Origin: JBDTNL01 sp039933785 | GTDB lineage: Bacteria; Acidobacteriota; Thermoanaerobaculia; Multivoradales; JAGPDF01 | DNA length: 64,000 bases | Assembly: GCA_039933785.1 (NCBI GenBank) | Contig: JBDTNL010000007.1 | Coordinates: forward strand, 19,243 to 83,242 | Reading direction: 5' to 3' | In this document: piece by piece, positions 17,082 to 26,053 of the stretch | Position numbering within the stretch: position 1 is the first letter of the stretch | Layout: each line of letters opens with the position of its first letter | Notes under the pieces: generated by a model | What the model was told of the DNA's origin: nothing | What the model saw: only the letters and a program-made list of their open reading frames with translations | The model's database searches: none | Translations under genes and position numbers: made by a program

Positions 17082-18350
17082 ATGAACCCAGGCCCCACCC
17101 CAGGTAACCCCGAAGATTCGGCGCCAGACGCCTGGGCGGCGCTTCGCCTGCCGGTCGTGCGTGCGTTTGCCCTCGGTCGAATGGCCGCGGTCATGGGTTT
17201 CCAGGCGCTTTCGGTGGCGGTTGGGTGGCAGCTATACGAGCGCACGGGGAGTGCTTGGTCGCTCGGTCTGGTCGGGGCCTTCGAACTGGCCCCGGTGCTT
17301 CTCCTCATGCTCCCCGCGGGACACGTGGCGGATCGTTTCCCTCGGCGTAACGTCGCCATGTTTGCCCATTTGCTGCTTGCGCTCGCGGCCCTCGGCTTGG
17401 CTTTGGTTTCGGCGCGCCAGGCGCCGGTGAGTTTCATCTACCTGCTGTTGATGCTGGTCGGTGCAGCGCGTGCGTTCGCTTCGCCGTCGGTGGCGACGCT
17501 CCTGCCGCAGCTCTTGCGTCCCGAGCAGTTCGCGAACGTAAATGCCTGGCTCTCCACCAGCTTCGAGCTGGCCTCGATCTCAGGGCCCGCCGTGGGAGGG
17601 TGGCTGATCGCGCTTTCCGGCAGTGCGACCGGAGCCTTCGTCGCCGCGGCCGTCGGGCAGCTGCTCTTTGTGCTCATGCTGCTCCGCTTACCGGCGCGGC
17701 TTCCGGCCCGTCCAGCTACCACCGGGGCGAGCGATCTCTTCGCCGGTTTCACCTTTATCCGCCGCCGGCCGGTGTTTCTCGCCGCCATCACGCTCGACCT
17801 TTTCGCCGTGCTGTTCGGCGGCGCAGTGGCTCTCCTGCCGATGTTCGCCAAGGACATCCTGCACGTTGGTCCGCTCGGGCTCGGCTGGCTGCGCGCGGCG
17901 CCTGCGCTCGGCGCGATGTGTATGGCGTTGCTGATGACTCGGCTGCCGCCGTGGCGCCGGCCTGGGTACGCACTGCTCCTCACGGTCGCCGGCTTCGGCC
18001 TCGCGACCCTGGGCTTCGGACTCTCGCGCAGCATGATGCTGTCGATGATCTGTCTCTTTCTGACCGGAGTCTTCGACTCGATCAGCGTGGTGATTCGCCT
18101 CACGCTCGAGCAAATCCTCACCCCTGACATCCTGCGTGGACGGGTCTCGGCCATCCACTATGTGTTCATCGGATTCTCGAACGAGTTCGGAGCGTTCGAG
18201 AGCGGAGCGACCGCCGCCCTGGTGGGCCCCGTCCTGTCGGTCGCCGGCGGCGGCCTCGCCGCGCTGCTGGTGGTGGCGTTGGTCGGAGTCGTCTGGCCGG
18301 AGCTTGCCCGGCTGGGGCCGCTGGCGTCGCTCGAGCCGCTCGAGGATTGA
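17082..18350 (+). CDS. MFS exporter (EntS/MFS_3-like)
   Basis: 422 residues, 12 predicted helices. The pattern GWQLYERTGSAWSLGLVGAFELAPVLLLMLPAG and HVADRFPRRNV is that of the EntS/TIGR00900-like exporters, which expel siderophores or drugs. The C-terminal half ends in hydrophobic helices and an acidic tail. It diverges from the preceding MFS gene across a 113-base region. Substrate not readable. Confidence 0.88.
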   Translation: MNPGPTPGNPEDSAPDAWAALRLPVVRAFALGRMAAVMGFQALSVAVGWQLYERTGSAWSLGLVGAFELAPVLLLMLPAGHVADRFPRRNVAMFAHLLLALAALGLALVSARQAPVSFIYLLLMLVGAARAFASPSVATLLPQLLRPEQFANVNAWLSTSFELASISGPAVGGWLIALSGSATGAFVAAAVGQLLFVLMLLRLPARLPARPATTGASDLFAGFTFIRRRPVFLAAITLDLFAVLFGGAVALLPMFAKDILHVGPLGLGWLRAAPALGAMCMALLMTRLPPWRRPGYALLLTVAGFGLATLGFGLSRSMMLSMICLFLTGVFDSISVVIRLTLEQILTPDILRGRVSAIHYVFIGFSNEFGAFESGATAALVGPVLSVAGGGLAALLVVALVGVVWPELARLGPLASLEPLED

Positions 18351-18367
18351 GGACTCAGACCATAGTC

Positions 18368-18397
18368 TTGGGACTTGCCGGCGGCTCGCAGTATCCT
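18368..18397 (+). promoter_or_regulatory. Candidate promoter of the S9 peptidase gene
   Basis: TTGGGA (18368-18373), an 18-base spacer and TATCCT (18392-18397). The predicted leader is about 42 bases and carries a GGAGGA Shine-Dalgarno at 18431-18436. Confidence 0.45.
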
Positions 18398-18445
18398 GCC
18401 GACTCGCGCTCGGCCTTGCAGCCGCCTGCCGGAGGAACCTTCGCA

Positions 18446-20947
18446 ATGCAGAAGACGACTTTCGCCTCGCTTGTCGCACTCTCCTTAAGCCTGTCGCTGG
18501 CCGCGCGGCCGGTGCGCTCCGCCGACGATGCCCCGGCACCCCCGCCGGGGGACGTCGTCACGTTGGAACGCATCATGGCCGACCCGGATTGGATGGGGAA
18601 CAGCCCGGAAGGCGCCTATTGGGCCGACGACGGCAAGTCCGTGTTCTTCGCCCGCAAGGCCACCGGGAGCGATCATCGCGAGCTCTTCCGTCAGGCGATC
18701 GACGCCGGTTCGACGGCAGCGAAGGTCGCGGATGCGGCGCTCGGCCGGAGCGATCAACCGGGTGGCGCATTCAGTCCCGATTTCCGGCTCAAGGCCTATC
18801 TGCACGACGGAGACGTGTTCGTAAAGGATCTCGCGAGCGGTGACCTGCGCCAGCTCACCCGCACCTCCGAGGAGGAGAGCTCGCCTTTCTTCTTTGCTGA
18901 CGGCAAGCGGGTCGGCTTCCGGCGCGGTGACGCGTGGCTGGTGCGCGACCTCGAGAGCGATCTCGAGTGGCAGGCGGTCGATGTTCGAACGGAGAAGGAT
19001 CCCGAGAAGAAAGACGATCCGACCTTCTTGACCGAGCAGCAGCAGCGCCTGTTCGAAGTCCTGCAACAGCGCACTTCGAAGCGCGACGCCGAGCGCGCGC
19101 GGGCCAAGGCCGAGCAGGCCGCAGACTCGACGCGACCGCCCTTGCCGTTCTTCGTCGGAGCGGATACCGAGATCACCGACTCGGCCCTGTCGCCGAGCGG
19201 GCAATACCTCCTGGCTGTCATCGCCAAGAAATCGCGCGATGACGGCAAGAAGGACAACATGCCCGATTACGTGACCGAATCCGGCTATGTGGACGTCAAG
19301 CAGGTGCGGCCCAGAGTCGGCACGCCGAAGTATGAAACGCCGAAGCTGGTGCTGTTTGATCTTGCCGCCCACGCGCAGACCGAGCTCGACGCCGCGGTTT
19401 TACCGGGCATCACCGACGACCCGCTGAAAACGTTGCGCGAAGCTGCCGAGGTGGCGCGCAAGGCGAAGAGTGACAAGGCGAAGGCCGAGACCAAGGACGA
19501 CAAGGCATCGACAGACGCCAAGGGCTCCAAGCATGCGAAGGACGAGAAGAAGCCCGCGTCGCGCGCCATCCTGTATGCCAACCTGCTCTGGAGCACCGAC
19601 GGTAGCGGCGTGGTGCTGCAGGCCTTCTCGGTGGACAACAAGGATCGTTGGATCCTCACCGTAGATTTGGAGTCCAAGACGCTGGTGCCTCTCGAGCGCC
19701 TGCACGACGAGGCCTGGATCAACGGAGCCTTTAATGAAATGGGATGGCTGCGCGACAGCAAACGCATCTGGTATCTCTCCGAGGAGACCGGCTATTCGCA
19801 TCTGTACGTTCGTCCGGTGGCGCCCGGCGAGCACAAGCGACCGCTCACCAGCGGGGCGTTCGAGGTCTCGGATGTGGTGCTGACGCGCGACGGCTCGCAT
19901 TTCTACGCCAGCGCCAACCGCGAGCACCCGGGCGTGAGGGAGGTCTATCGCATCGCCCTGCGGGACGGCGAGACCGAGCGGATCACGGCTCTCGAAGGCC
20001 AGACCGATTTTGTGCTCTCGCCCAGCGAAACGGATCTCGTGCTCACCGCGTCGTTTCGCACCCGGCCCCCTGAGCTCTATTTGCAGGCGGCCCAGCCCGG
20101 CGCTGCGGCGCGTCAGATCACCGACTCGCTCTCGGCCGAGTACAAGGCCATCCACTGGCAGGAGCCCGAGATCGTCGCCGTGCCGTCATCGCACGTGAAG
20201 GCGCCGATCTACTCCCGCGTCTACACCCCGGAGGGCTGGAGCGCCGATCGCAAGTGGCCGGCGGTGATCTTCATCCACGGCGCCGGGTACCTGCAGAACG
20301 CGACCAAGGGTTGGTCCTACTACTTCCGCGAGTTCATGTTCGACAACCTCCTCGCGCGCCACGGCTACGTCGTGATCGACATGGACTACCGCGCCTCCGC
20401 GGGCTACGGGCGGGATTGGCGCACCGCCATCTACCGCCAGATGGGCTGGCCCGAGGTCGAGGACCTGCAAGATGGCAAGGCGTGGATGGAACAGAACAAG
20501 TCGGTCGACGGAGCGCGCGTCGGCACTTGGGGCGGCTCGTACGGCGGCTTCCTCACCTTCATGTCGATGTTCCGCAAGCCCGACCTCTTTGCCTGCGGCG
20601 CGGCGCTCCGGCCGGTTACCGACTGGTCGGCATACAACCACGAGTACACGGCAAATATCCTGAACACGCCGGAGATCGATCCCGAGGCGTACAACAAGAG
20701 CTCGCCGATCGAGTTCGCCGCCGGGCTCGAGAAGCCGGTGCTGATCTGCCACGGCGTCGAGGACGACAACGTGGTGTTCCAGGACACCGTGCGCCTCGTA
20801 CAGCGCTTGATCGAGCTCAAGAAGACACGCTTGTTCGAGACCGCGATCTATCCTGTCGAGCACCATGGCTTCCGCGAGGCGTCGAGCTGGCTCGATGAGT
20901 ACACTCGCATCTGGGAGTTGTTCGAGAGCAACCTGAAACCTCGATGA
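18446..20947 (+). CDS. Secreted S9-family prolyl oligopeptidase-like serine peptidase
   Basis: 833 residues with a signal peptide (MQKTTFASLVALSLSLSLAA, cleaved near 27). An N-terminal beta-propeller of about 550 residues precedes an alpha/beta hydrolase with S698 (GTWGGSYGGFL), D773 (HGVEDDNVVF) and H807 (PVEHHGF). This catalytic layout is that of dipeptidyl-peptidase IV/acylaminoacyl-peptidase-like enzymes, which cut oligopeptides in the periplasm. A Lys/Asp/Glu-rich insert at about residues 340-375 (codons near 19463-19570) is unusual and looks like a flexible loop. The Shine-Dalgarno GGAGGA fixes ATG 18446. It overlaps the next gene by 4 bases. Confidence 0.93.
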   Translation: MQKTTFASLVALSLSLSLAARPVRSADDAPAPPPGDVVTLERIMADPDWMGNSPEGAYWADDGKSVFFARKATGSDHRELFRQAIDAGSTAAKVADAALGRSDQPGGAFSPDFRLKAYLHDGDVFVKDLASGDLRQLTRTSEEESSPFFFADGKRVGFRRGDAWLVRDLESDLEWQAVDVRTEKDPEKKDDPTFLTEQQQRLFEVLQQRTSKRDAERARAKAEQAADSTRPPLPFFVGADTEITDSALSPSGQYLLAVIAKKSRDDGKKDNMPDYVTESGYVDVKQVRPRVGTPKYETPKLVLFDLAAHAQTELDAAVLPGITDDPLKTLREAAEVARKAKSDKAKAETKDDKASTDAKGSKHAKDEKKPASRAILYANLLWSTDGSGVVLQAFSVDNKDRWILTVDLESKTLVPLERLHDEAWINGAFNEMGWLRDSKRIWYLSEETGYSHLYVRPVAPGEHKRPLTSGAFEVSDVVLTRDGSHFYASANREHPGVREVYRIALRDGETERITALEGQTDFVLSPSETDLVLTASFRTRPPELYLQAAQPGAAARQITDSLSAEYKAIHWQEPEIVAVPSSHVKAPIYSRVYTPEGWSADRKWPAVIFIHGAGYLQNATKGWSYYFREFMFDNLLARHGYVVIDMDYRASAGYGRDWRTAIYRQMGWPEVEDLQDGKAWMEQNKSVDGARVGTWGGSYGGFLTFMSMFRKPDLFACGAALRPVTDWSAYNHEYTANILNTPEIDPEAYNKSSPIEFAAGLEKPVLICHGVEDDNVVFQDTVRLVQRLIELKKTRLFETAIYPVEHHGFREASSWLDEYTRIWELFESNLKPR

Positions 20948-21675
20948 ATGCGAAGGGGCGCGGTGTTACCATCGCGAACGTGACCCGCGCCCCACGCACG
21001 CTCTGCTTCGATATCGGCGGTACCGGCATCAAGGGTTTGGTTGCAGACGTCAAGGGCAAGCCGCTTTCGGAGCGCGTGCGCATTGAAACGCCGCACCCCG
21101 CGATTCCAAAATCCTTGCTCCGCGTCCTCGGCGAAATCCACGCTCAGCAGCCGGCCTTCGACCGGGTGTCGGCTGGATTTCCGGGAGTCGTGCGGGAGGG
21201 CGTCGTCTACTCGGCGCCGAATCTCGACCCGTCGTGGGTGGGCGTGAACTTGGCCGGTGAGCTGACGCGCATCTGTGGCAAGCCGGCGCGGGTGGCCAAC
21301 GACGCCGGCGTGCAGGGGATGGGCGTGATCGCGGGCAAGGGAACCGAGATCGTGCTGACTCTGGGCACTGGAATGGGCTTCGCGCTTTTTCGCGACGGGC
21401 GCTACGTACCGAACATCGAGCTCGGCCATCATCCGATCCGGGGCAAGAAGGTGTACGAGGATCTGGTCTGCGACCGCGAGCGCAAGAAGCACCTGAAACG
21501 CTGGAATCGGCGCGTGCAATTCGTGCTCTCGGTCCTCGAGCCGTGTTTCAACTACGACCATCTGTACATCGGCGGCGGCAACGCGGAGCGACTGAGCTTC
21601 AAGCTGCCGGGCAACGTCACGGTGGTCTCGAACGACGCCGGAATGCTGGGCGGCGTTCGATTGTGGGATCAATAG
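20944..21675 (+). CDS. ppgK: ROK-family polyphosphate glucokinase-like protein
   Basis: 243 residues, ATG overlapping the peptidase stop. FDIGGTGIKG is the ATP/polyP-binding phosphate loop; FPGVVREGVVYSAPNLDPSW matches the polyP-binding region of actinobacterial PPGK; VANDAG holds the catalytic Asp; LTLGTGMGFAL and NIELGHHPI follow. PPGK phosphorylates glucose with polyphosphate or ATP. Sequence order and length fit PPGK better than ordinary ROK kinases, but polyP use cannot be proven from sequence. It converges on rodA. A 14-base palindrome (21678-21691) lies between the two stops. Confidence 0.82.
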   Translation: MNAKGRGVTIANVTRAPRTLCFDIGGTGIKGLVADVKGKPLSERVRIETPHPAIPKSLLRVLGEIHAQQPAFDRVSAGFPGVVREGVVYSAPNLDPSWVGVNLAGELTRICGKPARVANDAGVQGMGVIAGKGTEIVLTLGTGMGFALFRDGRYVPNIELGHHPIRGKKVYEDLVCDRERKKHLKRWNRRVQFVLSVLEPCFNYDHLYIGGGNAERLSFKLPGNVTVVSNDAGMLGGVRLWDQ

Positions 21676-21693
21676 CAGCGCCGCGCGGCGCGC

Positions 21694-22851
21694 TCAGCGA
21701 TTGACGTAGCGGCGAAAGTCCACGCCGAGCAGCAGGCCGGTGCTGGCGAAATTCAACAGCATGAACGACCCGCCGTAGGAAACGAAGGGCAGTGGTATGC
21801 CCGTGTTCGGCACCAGGCCGACCACCATCGAGGTGTTGTAGAGGGCATGGAAGGCGAACAGCGAGAGCAAGCCGGTCGCCAGCAGGATCCCCGATCGATC
21901 GCGTGCCCGCATGGCGATAGTGGCGCCGTTCCAGAGATAGAACCCGAAGAGGGAGAGCGTCACCGCCACGCCGAGAAATCCCCATTCCTCGGCGAGTGCG
22001 GCAAAGATGAAATCGGTATGCCGGGCCGGCAGGAACCGCAGTTGGCTCTGTGTGCCTTGCATGTAGCCCTTACCCAGCAGGCCGCCCGATCCCACCGCGA
22101 TCTTTCCCTGCTGGACCTGATAGCCCTTGCCCAGCGGGTCGCGATCCGGCTGCAGGAACGTGAGCACGCGCTGACGTTGGTACTCGCGCATGCCGAACGA
22201 CCAGAGGGCTCCGCCCAGCACCGCCAGCAACAGCGCCCCGCCGAGCAGGATGCGCGGCCGCACACCCGCCACCAGCAGAACTCCGACGAGCATGGGCACG
22301 AACATGGCCGCGCCGCCGAGGTCGGGTTCGATGGCAACCAGAAGCGCCGGAGCCGCGACCACCAGGACCGCCGAGATCGCCTGGCGCGCACTCAAGCTGC
22401 GCCGGTTGGCGCCCGCGACCGTGCGCGCCAGCAACAGGCAGGTGGCGAGCTTGGCGAACTCCGAGGGCTGGCCACCGAAGGCGCCGATGCCGATCCAACT
22501 TCGCGCACCGCCCGCGCGGTGTCCGAGGAAGAAGATCAAGACCAGACCGACCAAGCCGACCAAGTAAAGCGGTATGGAGAGGCCGAGCAACACGTGGTAG
22601 TCGATGCTGAAGGCGATCACCATCACGATGATTCCCATGCCCACCCACACCGCTTGCCGGGGCAAGAAATCGGTGCGGAGCTCCGAGCTCGCGCTATGCA
22701 CCATCGCCAGACCGATCAGACAGAGCAACAGCGCCGCGACCAGCAGGCCCCAGCGGATCGCCGCCAGATGCCGCAGCGACGGCCGCCGCTCCTCCGCCAG
22801 GCCGGGGATCGGCAGGATGACCGAGATCGGACCGGTGCTGCCGCGAATCAT
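21694..22851 (-). CDS. rodA: RodA, SEDS peptidoglycan glycosyltransferase
   Basis: 385 residues with about 10 membrane helices. RodA polymerises glycan strands of the elongasome with PBP2. The SEDS signature is visible: IGIGAFGGQPSEFAKLATCL (QPSE motif), an extracellular FLQPDRDPLGKGYQVQQ loop, and GIPLPFVSYGGSFML near the C-terminus. The start overlaps the PBP2 stop by 4 bases. It is the last gene of the shape cluster. Confidence 0.97.
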   Translation of the reverse strand: MIRGSTGPISVILPIPGLAEERRPSLRHLAAIRWGLLVAALLLCLIGLAMVHSASSELRTDFLPRQAVWVGMGIIVMVIAFSIDYHVLLGLSIPLYLVGLVGLVLIFFLGHRAGGARSWIGIGAFGGQPSEFAKLATCLLLARTVAGANRRSLSARQAISAVLVVAAPALLVAIEPDLGGAAMFVPMLVGVLLVAGVRPRILLGGALLLAVLGGALWSFGMREYQRQRVLTFLQPDRDPLGKGYQVQQGKIAVGSGGLLGKGYMQGTQSQLRFLPARHTDFIFAALAEEWGFLGVAVTLSLFGFYLWNGATIAMRARDRSGILLATGLLSLFAFHALYNTSMVVGLVPNTGIPLPFVSYGGSFMLLNFASTGLLLGVDFRRYVNR

Positions 22852-24659
22852 CGATCGACCTCTCCGGCGACTGCTGCGAGCACGTCCGGCTCCTCACCGG
22901 CCGGTCGAACGTGGAAGAAGGATTCGTAGATCGCGCGGGCCACCGGTGCCGCGGCGTGGGAGCCCTTGCCGCCGTGCTCGACGAAGACCACCACCACGAG
23001 CTTGGGATCGTTAGCGGGAGCGAACGATGCAAACCAGGCGTGGTCGCGCTGTTCAAAGGGCAGGGTCGTGCTGTCGAGCCACGACTTCTGGCCCACCACC
23101 TGCACGGTGCTGGTCTTCCCCGCGATGTCGACCCCCGGTACGCGCGCCTCCTTGCCGGTGCCGCCGTCGTTGACCACCGCCCACAGCGCATCGCGCACGG
23201 TACGAAGGATGGCGCCGTCGAGCGCCAGCGACTCACCCGGGGCCACCGGGGCGTCCTTCACGAGATGCGGGGTGACCCGAACTCCGCCGTTGGCGACCGT
23301 CGCCATCATCGCCGCCATCTGCACCGGAGTCACCAGCAGGGGACCCTGACCGATGGCGACCGAAATGGTTTCACCTGGGTACCACGGCGTACCGCGGGCC
23401 TTGAGACTCCATCGAGGATCCGGCACCAGGCCGGACTTCTCGCCGCTGACGTCGATGCCGGTGGGCAGGCTAAAGCCGAACAGCCGGGCGTAGCGCGCGA
23501 TGCGCTCGATGCCAAGCCTCTGGCCGAGCTGGTAGAAGTAGATGTCGCACGATCCGCGCAGCGCGTCGCGCAGGTTGACGCGTCCGTGACCCTCGCGTTT
23601 CCAGCAGCGATAGGGATGGTTGTAGAAGTTCGCCACTCCGTTGCAAAAGACGCTTTCCTCCGGCGTGACCACATTCTCGGACAGGCCGGCGATGGCGACG
23701 ATGATCTTGAAGATCGATCCCGGCGAGTAGGTGTTCTGCAGTACGCGATTCTGCAACGGGTTGTTCGGCGCGTTCAGGATCTGCTGCCACTCGTCGGCTT
23801 GCAGCCGGCGCGCGAACAAGTTGGGGTCATACGACGGTGTGGAGACCAGGGCGAGAATCTCGCCGTTGCGCGGATCGAGCGCCACCACCGCGCCGACGCG
23901 ATCGCCCATGGCGCGCTCGGCGGCCTGCTGGAGGTCGATGTCGAGGCTGAGCGTCAGGCTCTGACCGGGCTCGGCCGGCTGCATGTGCTTTTCTTCCAAC
24001 AGACGGCCGCGGCTGTCAACCACCACGACCCGGGCGCCGTTGCGCCCCCGCAGCTCGTTGTCATAGCGCGCCTCGACGCCCTTCTTGCCGATCATCTCGC
24101 CGGACACGCCGCCGGCCGCCAGCTCCTTCTCTGACGGCTCGCCCAGATAGCCGAGGACTTGCGCCGTTTGGTCGCTGTGGCGGTAGAGACGCAAATGTCC
24201 GACCTCGACCTCGAACTCCGGGTGCTCGAGGCTGCCGACTCCGAAGCGGGCAACCTGCGCCAGAGTGAGATTTTCGGCCAGCAAGACCGGCGCGTAGCTC
24301 GCGGTGGTCTTGTAGCGGCCCAGAGTCGACGTGAGGTCAGCGGCCGGCCGGCCGAGGATACCGGCAGCGTATTGGATGCTGGCGTCGATCAAGCTCGCCC
24401 GGCTCCGGTCGAGCTGCAAGTTGTAACTCGGGATGTTCTCGACCAGCAGTCGGCCCTGACGGTCGTAGATCAAGCCGCGCGGCGCCTTGATCGGCAGCTT
24501 GCGCAGGCGATTGTTGTCGGCGAGCTCCGAGTAGTAGCTGCCGCGCACGATCTGCACGAACCAGAAGAACGAGGCCACGACGACGACCGCGATCACCGCG
24601 ACGCGGGCCAGTAGGCGCACGCGCCAGACCAGATCCTCGCGATGTTCTCCGACCCTCAT
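22848..24659 (-). CDS. mrdA: Penicillin-binding protein 2 (elongasome transpeptidase)
   Basis: 603 residues. One N-terminal membrane helix (VAVIAVVVVASFFWFV) precedes a dimerisation/pedestal region and the transpeptidase domain. Active-site motifs: SPGSIFK (Ser-x-x-Lys), SCD in RGSCDIYFYQLG, and AGKTSTVQVV as the third motif. The third motif is normally KTG or KSG; here it is KTS, which may affect beta-lactam contacts. It cross-links wall glycan with RodA. ATG 24659 follows the MreD stop by 3 bases. Confidence 0.97.
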   Translation of the reverse strand: MRVGEHREDLVWRVRLLARVAVIAVVVVASFFWFVQIVRGSYYSELADNNRLRKLPIKAPRGLIYDRQGRLLVENIPSYNLQLDRSRASLIDASIQYAAGILGRPAADLTSTLGRYKTTASYAPVLLAENLTLAQVARFGVGSLEHPEFEVEVGHLRLYRHSDQTAQVLGYLGEPSEKELAAGGVSGEMIGKKGVEARYDNELRGRNGARVVVVDSRGRLLEEKHMQPAEPGQSLTLSLDIDLQQAAERAMGDRVGAVVALDPRNGEILALVSTPSYDPNLFARRLQADEWQQILNAPNNPLQNRVLQNTYSPGSIFKIIVAIAGLSENVVTPEESVFCNGVANFYNHPYRCWKREGHGRVNLRDALRGSCDIYFYQLGQRLGIERIARYARLFGFSLPTGIDVSGEKSGLVPDPRWSLKARGTPWYPGETISVAIGQGPLLVTPVQMAAMMATVANGGVRVTPHLVKDAPVAPGESLALDGAILRTVRDALWAVVNDGGTGKEARVPGVDIAGKTSTVQVVGQKSWLDSTTLPFEQRDHAWFASFAPANDPKLVVVVFVEHGGKGSHAAAPVARAIYESFFHVRPAGEEPDVLAAVAGEVDR

Positions 24660-24662
24660 GGC

Positions 24663-25178
24663 TTAGTTGAAGTGTACTCGCGCCGTGCGGTTGGTGCGCC
24701 AACTCGTGTAGCGCGAGCGCCAGAAACCGAGACCCGTCCACACCGCGAGACCGACGAACGCTGTGGTACCGACCCGCACCAGTGCCCAGGCCGGCTGTGG
24801 CAGGACAGGATCGGGGAAGACCGTCAAGGCCAGGAGCGCGAGAAGAACCTGCTGCGCCGCGGAGGCCAGGGTGAACGCGAGCATCACGCCGGTCGGGCGT
24901 TGGATCACTACCCGCTGCGCCACCTTGGCGGTGGCGTAGCCCACGATCGTGTCGGTTACACCGTACAGGCCGTAGATGCCTCCCCCGAGCGTGTCCTGCA
25001 CCAGACCGACGAGCACGCCGGCGAGGAGACCAGCCAGTGCGTCGCCCTCGAGTCCCTGGAAGACCAAGACGACCAGGAAGAGGTCGGTTGCCAGCGGAAA
25101 CTGCGGCACCAGCCGCACGCCGACGAAGTGGGTGAGGAGCGCCAGCCCCAAGCCGAGGAAGAACCTAAGGATGCGCAA
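24663..25178 (-). CDS. mreD: MreD, rod-shape membrane protein
   Basis: 171 residues with five or six hydrophobic segments (MRILRFFLGLGLALLTHFVG at the start). Sequence is poorly conserved, as is normal for MreD; the assignment rests on size, hydrophobicity and position between mreC and mrdA. The start overlaps the end of mreC by 14 bases. It bridges MreB filaments to the RodA/PBP2 synthase. Confidence 0.9.
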   Translation of the reverse strand: MRILRFFLGLGLALLTHFVGVRLVPQFPLATDLFLVVLVFQGLEGDALAGLLAGVLVGLVQDTLGGGIYGLYGVTDTIVGYATAKVAQRVVIQRPTGVMLAFTLASAAQQVLLALLALTVFPDPVLPQPAWALVRVGTTAFVGLAVWTGLGFWRSRYTSWRTNRTARVHFN

Positions 25179-26004
25179 TCGGCGACTCCTTCAGGTTCTG
25201 CGGCAGTGCGACGTGATCGACCAGGTACGCTTGGTCGAGCAGGCCGAAGTCGACCGCCGGAGCCACCGCGATCGAGAGGAAGCCGCTCCCCGGCTCCACG
25301 CGCGAGACCGTGCCGATCGGCAGTCCGCGCGGGTAGACGCCGTCGATGCCGCTCGACAGCACGCGGTCGCCCACTTCCACCTGCGCTTGCAGAGGCACGT
25401 AGTCTAGAACCAGTCCACCCTGCCCGTCGCCGCGAATGATGCCCTGGCGCCGACCGCGTTCGAGCATGGCGCCGACACTGGCGGCACGATCCGTGATCAT
25501 CTGGACCTTGGCGTAGGGGCCCGACACGGCGATCACCCTCCCGATCAATCCGGAGGCGCTTACCACCGGCTGATTGACCGTGGTGCGCCCGATCGAGGCG
25601 CGCACCACGAGCGTGCGCAGCCAAGAGGCGTAGTCGACGTAGACGATGTCCGCAACCCGCAGCGTCGCGCCGCGATCGCGCTCGTAGTCGAGCGCCGCGG
25701 CCAGGCGTCGCGCCTCGTCATCGACGTCTTGCAGACGCAGCAGCTCGAGACGCAGGTGCTCGCTCTCCGCGACCATGCGGCGGTTCTCTTCGACCAGGGC
25801 GGCGCGCTTGCGAAACTCGTCGCGCAACCCGACCACACCTGCGGCGCCCGAGTCGACGCTGCGCGCGATCGGGGCCAAGACCGCAAGCCCGATGTTCTCA
25901 GGTAGGCCGCCGCTCTTCGCCGGGTTGGGCACCTGCAGAGACAGCAGGATGATCTGCCCGAGCAGGATAAGGACGAAGAGATTGCGGATCTGCCTTTCGT
26001 TCAC
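25165..26004 (-). CDS. mreC: MreC, periplasmic elongasome scaffold
   Basis: 279 residues. An N-terminal membrane anchor (IRNLFVLILLGQIILLSLQV), a coiled-coil of about 35 residues (FRKRAALVEENRRMVAESE...), then two beta-barrel domains with the conserved IGRTTVNQPVVSASGLIGRV and DRVLSSGIDGVYPRGLPIG segments. MreC binds PBP2 and MreD and activates wall synthesis. Starts 49 bases after mreB. Confidence 0.96.
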   Translation of the reverse strand: MNERQIRNLFVLILLGQIILLSLQVPNPAKSGGLPENIGLAVLAPIARSVDSGAAGVVGLRDEFRKRAALVEENRRMVAESEHLRLELLRLQDVDDEARRLAAALDYERDRGATLRVADIVYVDYASWLRTLVVRASIGRTTVNQPVVSASGLIGRVIAVSGPYAKVQMITDRAASVGAMLERGRRQGIIRGDGQGGLVLDYVPLQAQVEVGDRVLSSGIDGVYPRGLPIGTVSRVEPGSGFLSIAVAPAVDFGLLDQAYLVDHVALPQNLKESPIAHP

Positions 26005-26053
26005 CGCGTTGTCCGCCTGCTTCGACTGCGTTGCTCCGAAGTGGAAAGCGACC

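Noticed and set aside
21678..21691. 14-base GC palindrome between ppgK and rodA stops
   Set aside because: No loop or T-run; in GC-rich DNA such a word may occur by chance, so not called a terminator.
21847..22929. 360-residue frame antisense to rodA
   Set aside because: Shadow of a membrane-protein gene: highly charged composition from reversed hydrophobic codons, no domain.
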